From Trichaptum fuscoviolaceum (taxonomy: Eukaryota > Basidiomycota > Agaricomycetes > Hymenochaetales > Trichaptaceae): a stretch of 64,000 nucleotides of DNA. The notes beneath the pieces are model-generated. The model saw only the letters and a program-made list of their open reading frames with translations, was not told the origin of the DNA and made no database searches. A program made the position numbers and the translations under genes. Below are positions 32,101 to 42,916 of this stretch, piece after piece; the first letter of the stretch is position 1, and each line of letters opens with the position of its first letter. The DNA is taken from positions 434,001 through 498,000 of the forward strand of contig CAJSYZ010000005.1 in assembly GCA_910574455.1 (NCBI GenBank), in the 5' to 3' direction.

Positions 32101-33505
32101 TCCTTCTGCACCGAGGCGGGGACCTAAATTTTCCTTGCGTCAGCCAGGCTCACAACTTGAAACAAAGATAAGGATGTGAGCATTATAAGAAGCTGCAACG
32201 TTCGGGTTCATGATGATCTTGAAGAAGTGTGGCACGGCGGTGACCCGGGCCGCCACGGTCGCTGCCACTGGCAGTGTCACTGGCGCACGCGTGGCACGCT
32301 CAAACTGCCAGTGGCGGGCGCATTCAAGCTATCAGTACTAGTACTAGTAGTAGTAGTAAGTCGTACTACGATGATAAGCTTCAAGTAGCTGAGTTTAAAT
32401 CAAGCTTCACACTCACTAGCAACTTGAATTTGTTTGAATTTGAAACTGATCTTTCGTACTATGATGCCAACGGTTGAGTAGTACGACTTCAAACTCACAA
32501 GTCAATATCTTCTACTATCTTCCCTGCGATCTCAGGATTTCTGCCCTCTCCGCCGAAGAAAGTGGATCCATCTGTGTTGCGAAGTGCCCTGACAGGTCGC
32601 TTTGTCTTATCGTTCCGTTTCGACGTATTGGGCGAGTCTATCATGTCTGTATCCTCACCAGAAAGACTGCTGTCCTGTCCTGCAAGCGTACTATGACAGC
32701 CAGTGCCTCCTATGATACGACTTGAAGCCTTTGCGCCCTGCACGCGAGTACGGAAAGGAAGTGCACCTATGGTGTCCTTTTTCCTCGCCTTTTTTGCGCG
32801 CTCTCTATCTGGTCCATTGGAATTGGCTGCATCATAACGTGAGTCAATATGTTCATCTTTCAAAATCTAAAGTCGTAAAGGTAATGCAACTTACGAACAT
32901 TCAACTTTGCGTTGCCTTCAGCTTCACAAAAGCTGTCTTTTTCCTCCGAGTCGTTCGTTGATCCTGCAATGCCAATATCTCGTAACTCGACTGTCGCTGT
33001 CTTGAAGATAAGGACTCACTAGCTTCAGGAGTGTCTTTCGGTTTTTTTAGCCCTCGTTTGTCAGTGCCAGCCAGCTTAGGTGCAGTTGAGCCCATCTGGG
33101 TGCGAATGTCAAGAGCCTTCGACAAATTCTTCTCAAGCTCCATCGTCTCCAGTATCGCTGTTTCCTGTTGCTCTGCTGCAGCTCTCTTTTTGCGTACCTT
33201 CTCAGATGCCTCTTGTTCTTTTGCTGCCCGTTTCTGTTCCGCATCAAGTTTTCTCTTCTCTCTCGCATCCGCGGCTTGTTGAGCCGCAGCTTCGCGCAGA
33301 GCTGCCCGTTCTTCCTTCTGTTTTTCCTTCTCCTCCTTTTCCCTCAATGCCTCACCACGCTTTGAGGCCTGCTCTTCTCTCCTTCTCTCCTTCTCTTCTT
33401 TCTCCTCAATACCTCCTCTTTCGTTCGACGTGTTCTGAGTTTATTGACTATGGCTCCCGGGTGCTGATCGCTATTCTTAGCCCGCGTTTGTCTTCGAGTT
33501 GACAT
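29175..33505 (-). CDS. Multi-exon basidiomycete family protein with an array of small phase-0 exons (transposon-associated)
   Basis: The ATG at 33505 opens a basic start (MSTRRQTRAKNSDQHPGAIV) typical of a large agaricomycete-only family that is common in repeat-rich DNA. A long charged coiled coil follows (EKEEKEKQKEERAALREA...). A one-base shift near 33410 breaks exon 1. Downstream, exons 32123-31977, 31907-31872, 31781-31704, 31638-31606, 31501-31457, 31253-31191, 31135-31085, 31029-30964, 30910-30842 and 30788-30651 are all multiples of three, and several encode similar Lys/Arg/Ser motifs (NKSKKRKLS, NNKKRKSPP). Helical exons from 30595 follow (LLPSLYRAVGKSTTPWQNP, KPIGALALAATA). The last exon (29813-29175) ends in an acidic Asp/Glu tail. 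Function unknown; the NLS-like repeats suggest a nuclear role. Confidence 0.55.
32200..32490. repeat. Repeat-rich insert within an intron of the minus-strand gene
   Basis: It contains CACTGGCAGTG-like palindromes, a CTAGTACTAG/GTAGTAGTAG run, and an inverted pair AGTCGTACTAC (32359-32369) and GTAGTACGACT (32478-32488). The same motif set recurs at 33.6-34.1 kb and 46.9-47.4 kb. It looks like a small non-autonomous element or the end of a larger transposon. Confidence 0.45.
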
Positions 33506-34140
33506 TCTTGTGCAGTGTTTCAAGTCGAGGCACGCTGACAGGTGCTATGAGTTTCGATGGTGAATCGAGTTGGCAAAGGTGCAAGTTGAAGTTGAAGTTG
33601 GAGATGAGGGCGCCTATTCAAGGAAAATTTACGCCCACTTGCACTTCAAGTTGCACTGCCAGTGCCTGATCCTGCTGGCACTGGCAGCCTGCCACTGGCA
33701 GTGAGTGAGCCTGAGTGACTCCGAGTCTGAGTCATGCCACTGGCACTGGCAGTGATTGGCAGCCTTCAAGTTAGGCTGACTCGGAATGAGCCTGACTCAG
33801 ACTCGGACTTGGACACTCGGATACTCAGGCTAGCTCTATTACTAGTACTATCACAGTGCTACTAGTACTAGTACTACTCACTGGCACTTCAAGTTGCAGG
33901 CTCACTGGCAGGCTGGCGGCGGTGCCACTGAGTCACTGACAGCCTGAGGCTGTGGCTACTCAGGCTACCGGTACTACTACTACTAACTTCAAGTTGTTAC
34001 GCGGGCGTCACCGCTGAGCGTGCCATTCAACTTTAAATTTCAAGTTAGCATTTGCGCTCGCTCCTACTTCAAGCTCAACTTGTTGTCAGTACTGCCGGCC
34101 GCCTGACGTACAATAGGCTGTGTTCAAGTTACTGGAACTA
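33506..34140. repeat. Short-palindrome-rich intergenic region between divergent genes
   Basis: It lies between the start codons of the minus-strand gene and the Plavaka gene. It is packed with GCCACTGGCAGTG, TGAGTGACTCCGAGTC-like, CTAGTACTAGTACTA and CTTCAAGTTG units in both orientations. The composition resembles subterminal repeats that CACTA/CMC transposases bind, and the position would make it a bidirectional promoter. Confidence 0.5.
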
Positions 34141-34673
34141 ATGCCGGTAACTCGGCGAAGGCCCAAACCCGTTCATCTTACAGATATCTTCCCCCCGACT
34201 ATTCAATGCACCTTCTCCTTCTGCAGCAGGAGGTTCAAGAATCAATCCGCAAGAACAAGACATGAATATTCAGCTCACCCGTCATCATTTGCAACAAGAC
34301 CTGCTGCTTGTGGTTACGACTCGGATTCCTCACCCAAGCGACCCGCACGACCTTCGACACCTCAAGCTCTTCCCGGCTCTCCTGAACTTCCAACAGACTT
34401 GGAGGGCCATCATGAAGATGAAAGCGGCTGCAACTCTTCAAGTTACGACTACACATTTCTATACTCACACAGGATATCTCGATGCTTAGCATAGGCCGAG
34501 ACGAGCTGCTTCAAGATTTAGACGGTCCTGATTGCCTGCCCCATGCTGACACTGGAGATGACGAACTTGAAGACCAAGACCTATCTTCTGCTGATCCGGA
34601 CTCCGACATTGGAGATTATGAAGAGAACAATGATAACTTAAAGGTGTATCACAGATATTTAAATGGTGCGCGC

Positions 34674-35491
34674 TGTCGAGATCCCGGGCTCCTTTTCTCA
34701 TTTCCCGCACTTTCCCGCCAAGGATCCCGACATGAGCAGACAAACCCGCGGGGAGAATCCCGCCATTGGATTCCCCGCGCGAAACCTCATTCCCGAATCG
34801 CACGATCCCATGCTCACGTGACTTATCCCGCACCACCGTCCCGGCAACCATGCACGCATACACACACTCATTTACGACGACCCGCCACGGCACACGTACA
34901 TTCACTTATCAACATCGCTCATTAATCCGTTAGTACCTCAAGGTGACGACCTGCAACAGTCTGGCATACCTAGTCTGGCTAGTCGCGGCCCCGGACCGGA
35001 CGCTGACGTCCACGGACAGGCCGTAGCCACTCTGGAGAGACGGGATAGACATGCCTAGCAGTGCGGTCGTAGCATGTATCGTTTGTAGTAGATAGGTGCG
35101 CATTGCGCAAGGACACTTAGCGTAGATTAACTATACAGTCTTTACGAAGTAGATAAATAGCTGTAGGCATCGTAAGGAGCACCCCACTTTTGACCTCTTG
35201 TGGAGTGCTTCCTTAGGTGCGATCTCTCTCTTTTCTCCTGTGTAGTTAGTTGCGCAATACTTACTTGTGGAGTGCTTCCTTAGGGATCCGCTTACTTGAC
35301 GTTCAAAGCAGTGAAGAGTCCTAGCTGGCCTTGAGAATCCCGCGACGCGCCTGGATAGAATCCCGCGCGTTTCCCGCCTGAATTCCCACGCTCGTTCCCA
35401 GTCGCGAATCCAGATTCCCGAACGCGGGTTCTTGTCGCGAATTCCAGTTTCCCGAAACTGTTTCCCGCTACAATTCCCGACGGTCGTAACA
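34674..35491 (+). repeat. Solo LTR of the chromovirus family inside a Plavaka intron
   Basis: It is in the opposite orientation to the compound locus, reads TGTCGAGATC...GTCGTAACA, and is flanked by the 5-bp duplication CGCGC (34669-34673 and 35492-35496). It carries small differences from the other LTRs (GCCACTCTGG versus GCCATCTGG; one A missing near 34915). A solo LTR arises by recombination between the two LTRs of a former full element. Confidence 0.92.
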
Positions 35492-36289
35492 CGCGCTAAG
35501 TATGATGTCCCCGGTTTACTGTAGCATTCTGACACCAAATATCGTGCAGCCACTCCATGCGATGAAGAAGGGAACTTGTTAGAAAAGGAAGAACCGCCCG
35601 TTTTACGGAACGAACCTGCGTCAAATGACTGGTTTCCCTATTCGTGCCGAGCAGATTTCGAGCTCGCAGATTTTCTCTATCGCGAAGAGCAAATGTCTGC
35701 TGGCAACATAACAAAGCTTCTCGGAATTATGAAGGCTTATCAACTAATTCAGTCCACGGAGAACGCACAATCTGTTGAATTGGGCGCGACAGATCCCAAC
35801 TTCGATGACTCAGATCTGGATACAGCTGGTACACTGCTTGATGGAGATGCACAAAATTTGTACAAGATCATTGACACTACAAAAGTCGGTGATGTATCTT
35901 GGAAATGAGCCGTACCAACTAATAATCTTATAGATCCGCGATAATTATCGCAACCCTTTTCTAAAGTTATCGCGGTAACGGGACCATAGCTTTTTTGGCC
36001 TGTGCGGCAGCTTAATGCCGGGGTGCCGCCTCACGGCACCTCACGGCATGCATCCCGCGTCAGGGACCAGGCTGAATTCGGTAATACAGCCTGGTTTTGA
36101 TCCCTGGCGCATTTGCAACGCAATAATCTCGCTACCGGGGCCCAGCCCCTTGCAATTTGATATAAAATAGCTTCTATCTAGTACTATAGGTTAATCTTTT
36201 TTATTTGCAATATGATGTTGCCGTTAAATTACAATTAATGTTGCGACACTGCGCGAAAATAAGCGCCGGCGCTTACTAGTATGGTGGCG

Positions 36290-37200
36290 CGCGCGTGCGT
36301 CGTCCTTGTCCTTTTCTCCCAATTTCACGACGAGTACGTCGTTTTCTCCCTTTCTACTCTCATTATTCTTTATTCTTTTTCTTCAAATCCTTCCGGAGGT
36401 TTCGCAATGAAAGTATGGTGGCCGCGGAGGAGTAAGAAGGCCGTAAATGGGCCAGGTGCGTCACTCCGAATCCTGCACTTCTTGCCGTTCAATGCTAATC
36501 TTTCTTATAGGTGCAGCGCAAGCAAGCATGCGGCGCGAACCTTCACCCTCATCTTCATTACGAGGATGCTAACAACCGCCGGTCGCAGTCCATTCCCGTC
36601 GTTCCTCCGCTCTCCCAAACTCTGAGGACAACAACCGCAACAATTGCAGCGCCGTCAGCAAAAACCTGGTCAACAGTCGTACAGAGTCTCTATCACACAT
36701 TATTGCAAGAGGTTTCTTCCCTTCCTTGTCCACCTCGACACAACCAACAACTATCTTGATGCTCCGCGGTCAGGATATCCAAACCTTATCAAGGCGGTTG
36801 TCGGGCAATCGCTAGCAATTGCAACACCAGCTACTGGCGGCTCTGTCACATTATTGCAAGAGATTTCTTCCCTTCCCTGGTCTGCCTTGACGCAACTAAC
36901 ACCTTGATGCGCGACATTCAGAGGATCCAAACCTTATTAATGCGTCTGTCAGGCGATTGCAAGTGATTGCAACACCAGCCACTGTGAGATACCAGCCACA
37001 GCAACCATGCTACGGCCACCTTTGTCCGCAGGCCCTTCAGATACACCTCTGCACCCCACCACCGGTCCTAGCGGCGAGAGACCCCAGAAGCGTGCTCTGT
37101 ATGACCCGACGAACTTCTGCCTCGATGTTTTCAAGCTTGGTAGACGTCTGAGGACAACGCAAGCTTCACGCAAATGTTACATGACAAGAACGAGAGGTTA
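36290..37200. other. Interior of the nested element, left half
   Basis: Short frames of 60-110 codons exist, but none resembles a known protein. Two similar lines, near 36700-36770 and 36842-36915 (TCACA.TTATTGCAAGAG.TTTCTTCCCTTCC), mark a roughly 140-bp internal duplication. Confidence 0.4.
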
Positions 37201-37374
37201 AACCTGGTATGCTTGTTCTATTTCTCTTGTATCTAAATTATGTATATTATTACATTAATACAATACTTAATATATATACATCTGAAACACAGAGAAACTG
37301 TGAGCAAGGAGCGAATGATTTAATTTAAATATGTTGTCGAAGTTGTCCTTCGACACATTTGTCTCCTCAAAGTT

Positions 37375-37425
37375 GTGTCCGGCGATTCCCGGAGCATTCA
37401 TCTGAGGCATCGCCGGACACACTTT
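37375..37425. repeat. Inverted repeat within the nested element
   Basis: GTGTCCGGCGAT and ATCGCCGGACAC form a perfect 12-bp stem with a loop of about 20 bases. It could fold as DNA or RNA or be the closed end of a small element; there is no gene nearby. Confidence 0.5.
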
Positions 37426-38526
37426 TCACTCAAAATTAAAACAATCGTTTGAGTGTGTTTCAGGCACATTATGCTACGCAAAATACATAGACTGATAGTA
37501 AATTATCGTATTTATTTTAATAGCATTCATGTAACTTGTTGTTGAACAAGTAGCATAACAATGCTAAAAACTGCTGTTCTAACAGTATTTATTCATTTGT
37601 ATTTCTTTGAGTGTCTCTGAGACTTCTATTTTTTGTCAAATAGCAGTTCTATGCAATTGGAAGAGCTCTAAAAAAGAATCTTGTTGATAGGTACAGTGGA
37701 AGTAGTTGAACTCGAAAGTGGTGCTTCTAATCAATCACTTCGAGTGAAACTTGTACTGATATGCTCGACTCTCTGATGGTTTTGTTTACTTCACAACAAT
37801 TTTCTTCATAACTTACAATCTAGCACCTATATTGCTTTACATAGTGCCTCTATTACTGCTATGTAGTATTACTGCATTTTTTGGTTGTCGTTAATATTGT
37901 GTAATCTGCTACAAATGTTGAGATTTGACCCAAAAGTGCTCAAAATGGCCACTTTTAAGCATTGTTTCATTTCTATAGCCATTTTTACAGCTCCTATAAA
38001 GCCCATAACTTTACGAGAGCTGTTATAGTTACCATAGAATGGAAAGATAAATTGTGAAAGAGATCCGAGGAACGTAAGGTATAAAAGAAATCAATGAATC
38101 TGAACAGATATGCATGAATCATGTATTTCTGCTATAGGTTTTAATGTGTACACTTCCCAGTACACCCTTTAGCCTCCATGTTTTTTGAGTACATTTATTA
38201 GAGCATAATTAAGCTAATACGGTACTGTGCCTGAGCTCATTCTATCTGCATCAAATTCAAAGAGTATGTTATTGATATGTTTGAAGCAAAAAAAAAGTGT
38301 GAGACATACCATATGTAGTAATTTCACGCGATTCTCAGGGTCGTGGCGCGCTATCTGCACGCATCACGAACGTCGTCTTTCACTCTTTCTTCACTCTTCT
38401 TCACGCCCTCAGAGCTATGGACGATGGGCAAGAAGGTGTTTGCTGCGCGCAAACGCCGTCTTGCTTCTGCTTCCGCAGCCTCTCGCCTTCGGGCGCGAGC
38501 TGTATGCTCGTAAGCGCGGCTTTCTA

Positions 38527-38780
38527 GGCCTCGGGCAACGAGTCCCACTCTTACAACCTCCTTAACTCTCTGAACGGCGAGAAGCTCAAGGACAAGCGCA
38601 AGCCCGAGAACAAGGCAAAGCTAGAGACTGCCATCAACGAGACGATCTCATGGCTCGACGCCTCGCAGGAAGCATAGAAGGAGGAGTACGAGGCGAAGCA
38701 GAAGGAGTTAGACCACATCATGTAGAAGCTCTTATCCGGTGCGGGAGGTGCATTCCCTGGCGGTGCGTCATTCCGTTTAG
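38527..38780 (+). pseudogene. HSP70 C-terminal fragment captured in the nested element
   Basis: The plus strand reads SYNSLNGEKL...AKLETAINETISWLDASQEA, a stop, KEEYEAKQKEL, a stop, and a Gly/Ala/Pro tail (LLSGAGGAFPGG). This is the C-terminal lid of cytosolic HSP70 chaperones. Stops at 38675-38677 and 38723-38725 and the absence of the ATPase domain show it is a dead fragment. It lies wholly within the 3.76-kb inverted-repeat element, suggesting gene-fragment capture. Confidence 0.75.
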
Positions 38781-39299
38781 TTTCAAGTCGTCTTTGCAAT
38801 GGTGAGTAACACATCAGATTTGACTGACAGTGGCTTGTTTTTTTACCGCAGTTGCACCACACTCACTGAGCCGTGCGTGATAGACGCTTGCGAGCTCACA
38901 CTCTCTTTCCCCTTTTCAAGAAACCTCCCCTATCCTCAAGCAAATCCTCCGCAAGCAGCCCACCTTCCTCAACCTCATCACTTCGAAACTGAGCTGAGCA
39001 TCCTTGCCGAGGACGAGGAGGTCGGATGGGTAGAGGAACCCACCCGGAACTGTCTTGTGTGCCTGTGTGATCTGAGAGCGACCAAACGTCAACACCCTGA
39101 GTCTTTCTGAGAGCTTGGCACCGGTCGCCCGCAGAGATAGACAGCGGCAGCGCGTCTGGGAGCGAGAAGCGAGGGCCTGCCCGCCGCGCTTCTCCTCACC
39201 TGCATAGCGCTTTGTATGCCTCTGCCTTTTTTTTACTCCGTGGGCCTGGCCAGTGGATGGTGCGCCCGACGCGCCATGCACCGGCTGCGCACCACCCCA

Positions 39300-39380
39300 C
39301 CGGGGGTGGCGGGAATGGCGCGCTATTACCCGCCGCGTGCGCGCGCGCGCGCAAGGCCCGCCACGCGCACCGCCTAGCGT
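39300..39380. repeat. GC-rich subterminal sequence with CGCGCGCG tract
   Basis: An alternating CG run (GTGCGCGCGCGCGCGC) within a strongly GC-rich block of the nested element. It is non-coding and may form Z-DNA; it contrasts with the AT-rich middle of the element. Confidence 0.5.
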
Positions 39381-42300
39381 GTACTTTTTTGCATTTAAAG
39401 TATTTATTTGAAATGTTAGATAGGCCTGGACCGTAGTCCAGGCACTGTAAGTTAATATAATACTTATTTCAAATGAGTGCGGGCACTGCGGGGCCCTGCT
39501 GTGCTGCCGGGCGAAGCCCTGACAAGGCTGCGACGGCACGCACGGCCCAGGTAGAGCTGAAAGGCAGAACAAGCTGCCGAAGGCCTGCCGAAGTTATCGC
39601 GATAACTTTAGAAACAGGTTGCGATAATTATCGCATATCCATAAGATTATTAGTTGGTACTGGTGTGGAAATCCTTCAGTAACTTCTACACTACCGACAA
39701 GGGCCAAAAAGCGTCAAATGAGAACATCGAGTCATGGAAGAGGAAAGAATATGATGTATGGTATCGGGATCCTTTGGAAGTGATCCAAAATTTGGTGGAT
39801 AATCCGGCTTTAGAAGGCGAATTTGACTTTGTCCCGTTTCGTGAATTTCAGACAAAGGAGGACACCGATAATATCAATGACAAAGAACGAGTTTTCAGAA
39901 ATTACATGTCCGGGAATTTTGCTTGGGAACAGGCTGTAAGTCATGACTCATTAACTCGCACAGATACTTATTATCCTTGACTTAGAACAAGATCTATGCA
40001 GAAGATAAAGCAGTCCATGGATCTATGTTCGTCCCGGTCATCTTAGGGAGCGATAAGACAACGGTTTCTGTTGGAACTGGCAATAATGAATACTATCCTT
40101 TGTATCTCTCGATTGGGAATGTATCAAACAAGGCCCGGCGGTCCCAGAAATGAATACAGTCCAGCTCATAGCATTTCTGGCAATACCAAAGAGTATGTGT
40201 TAATAGTGATCTATTTGATTGAGTTCTGATGCTTTGCAGCTGAGCGGCAATACGAAAAGTCAGATGACTTCCGGCGTTTTCGACATCAGATTTTTCATTC
40301 GTCTATATCGAGGATCTTAAACTCGCTGAAAACCGCAATGATCATGAACACTCAGAAAACTATTCTCCGGTGCCCTGATGGTCACTTGCGTAGGTCAGTT
40401 TTCGGACTCGGCTCATATATAGCCGATTATCCGGAACAGGTCAGCCTTTGCGCCATATGCACTGGATGGTGCTGCAAGTAAGTCCTAGCTTTCCTGAAAT
40501 CAAGCTCTGTTGCGATAACTTACTTTCGACATTATAGATGCACAGCGCCTCACAAGGACCTCGATAATCCGGAATTTGTATCAATTCCTCGAACAAAAGA
40601 GCTGCACGAACGATTGATAGAACAGGTAGACGTCAACAACATGAATAAAGCAACAATTCGGAAAGAGTACGGATTCCACCAGGACATTGTGGTACGTGCT
40701 TCAAATTATTCATTGGATGCGTATATTGCAGCTGATACTTGCTCCGTAGCCTTTCACCAATGACATTCCGCGCGCAGATATATGCGATCTCATATCTCCG
40801 GACCTGCTGCACCAAATCATCAAAGGCGTGTTCAAGGATCATCTTGTCGAGTGGATATGTCAGAGCTTGACCACGTCAGAGCTGGACATTGTGGATAAAA
40901 GGTGCTGTTTTTTTACAAGTTGTTTAATGTGAATACCGTTGCTAATCTCCGCGTAGAATCAGAGTCGCTGCTCCTTTTCCTGGACTTCGCAGATTCCCCG
41001 AAGGCCGAGGCTTCAAGCAATGGACAGGCAATGATTCTAAGGCACTTATGAAAGTATGTGACCTTTTTATCTTGTTCGAGGCAGTGGTTTGCTGATATTT
41101 GATGCAATTTGCTTAGGTATATCTTCCGGCTATCGTGGGCATTGCACACGATGATATGATTCGCACATTAAGTGCATTTCTAGACTTCTGTTACCTTGTG
41201 CGTCGGTACACGATTACAGCCTCAACTCTTGATCAAATCAAAGCCTCTTTGGATCACTTTCACCGTTATCGGCAAATATTCATAGCTAAGGGCATCCGGG
41301 ATAACTTTTCACTACCACGACAGCATGCTATGGTCCATTATCCAACATTGATCCCTCTGTTCGCTGCACCGAGTGGACTGTGCTCATCGATTACAGAGAA
41401 TAAGCATATTTATGCGGTCAAAGAAACATGGCGACGCTCGAACAGAAATGATCCCTTGGGCCAGATGATCACAGCAAATCAACGACTTAGTAAACTTATT
41501 GCATCGAGGTCAGACTTCGAACGGCGTGGAATGCTAGACGATACGCTATCTGAGGCTACGTGGAAAGTTTTGCGAGATGTTCTGCGGAAGAATATGTCAG
41601 AGCCGGAGGAGGAGGATGCTGAGAGGATCCCGAACCAGAGGGAGCAGATGCAGTGTATTGGTATGCCAGTGGCAGGACTCGGAGCAGCCAATGATACAGA
41701 TAGTTTCTTCGATGGCATTATGGGTAATCAAGAGCACAACGAAATTGCTGACCTGGATGATTTCGGCAGTTCATCAGTGGGAGGACTGCAGAGTAGTGTG
41801 GTTCTTCATGATGTGGAAAATACAGAACATCGGTTCCGCTTGGGTGGTAGAAGCGACCCTTCAAGCTTAATATTAATGGCTTCAAAACAACGTTAGTAAC
41901 ACGAGCTTGAAGTTGTGGCGCTGGACATCTGACTTCTTCGTTGTTATCCTTACAGAGTCCAGTAAGCTGTACCCCAAACAGCTCAATGCTCTTGTGACAA
42001 TGAAAGGCCATCCGGAACTCCGGCGGCTCCGACAACTCATCAAAATATACTTATTCTGCAAGTACGAACGGTGCAACTTGAACGAATTAGGATACTACGA
42101 CCTCGGAAGTGCTTCTGACAGCCTGATAGAAGCCGAACAACACTTTGCACTGGACATGGGCAATGACATTGCCATCTTCCATTCAGCTACCGCGTATTTC
42201 GCCTACCGCGGCGAATCGATTCCTATAGAGCAAGCAATGAGGGAGGTGATCAGGTCCAATTCCTCTTGGCGCGGAAAACCACGACGTGATGTCGTTCTTG

Positions 42301-42916
42301 TCCAAGTTGATTCTCGCAAAAAGGGGTTTGCGGGCATGCAAATTGCTCGGGTTATGCTTCTTTTCTCCTTCACTGCCAACGGAGAACGGCAGGAATGCGC
42401 ACTCGTCCAGTTTTTCAAGAACATTGGAGACTCACCTGACAGAAAAACAAGAATGTGGATAGTCGAGCCAGAGTATGAGTCAGAGACCTCTACCGCGTGC
42501 CAGCGTATTGGAAGTTGCCGTCAACTGAGTGACAATGACACCTCAGGCTCAGGCTACCACCGTCACGGTGACTCCAAAACTCCAAAGTTATCCGTGATAG
42601 CTCTAGGGAGTATCTTCCGTTTAGCTCACCTCCTTGGGGTTCCAAAGGGTGATGAATGTCCTCCGAAGTCATTGACACCTGAGGAGTCCCTGGACTTTTA
42701 CGATAGATTCTATGTTAACCGATTTGCTGACATGCACATGCATGAAACATTGTACGAAAGTAGACAACAATAAAGATAAACCCTCATTTAGCACACAAAG
42801 TACCTTTAAGTTGAAACTTATGAAGTAAGGATATGACATTTAAATGTTCAACATTGTACGAAGCTAGACAATAATTACTAAGTTAAGCTGTACTAGTATC
42901 ATAGTATTGAGACTTA

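Larger units (their letters stand above)
35907..39665. mobile_element. 3.76-kb inverted-repeat DNA element nested in the Plavaka exon
   Basis: The ends form imperfect inverted repeats of about 70 bp: both ends share GTACCAACTAATAATCTTAT, GCGATAATTATCGCAACC and TTTCTAAAGTTATCGCG, with few mismatches. The insertion is flanked by TGGAAAT at 35900-35906 and 39666-39672. Removing the element and one copy rejoins the host reading frame. Inside, subterminal zones are GC-rich (36.0-36.1, 39.2-39.6 kb) and the centre is AT-rich. No transposase is visible, so it is non-autonomous. The family is uncertain; 7-8 bp duplications would fit hAT-like or KDZ-like elements. Confidence 0.8.
34141..42773 (+). pseudogene. 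Plavaka (CMC/CACTA-like) transposase gene, interrupted by two other elements
   Basis: Exon 1 (ATG 34141) has a C2H2 finger (CTFSFC...RRFKN...RHEYSAH). Later exons carry blocks of the agaricomycete Plavaka family: SCRADFELADFL, IIDTTKVGDVSWK, GTGNNEYYPLYLSIGN, IAFLAIPK, FGLGSYIADYPEQV, CAICTGWCC, FSLPRQHAMVHYPTLI, CSSITENKHI and a C-terminal ADMHMHETLY. Such transposases move DNA by cut-and-paste. A solo LTR (34674-35491) sits inside an intron whose splice sites survive (donor 34666, acceptor before 35550). A 3.76-kb element (35907-39665) splits the exon coding for SWK/SFSNFYT. A further frameshift lies at about 40143, where RRSQK meets a stop. The gene is therefore dead, although the conserved codons suggest recent loss. 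Confidence 0.82.

Noticed and set aside
35907..39665. Reading the nested segment as a large intron of the Plavaka gene
   Set aside because: It lacks GT-AG ends at the junctions and has inverted repeats plus a flanking TGGAAAT duplication, which indicate transposition.
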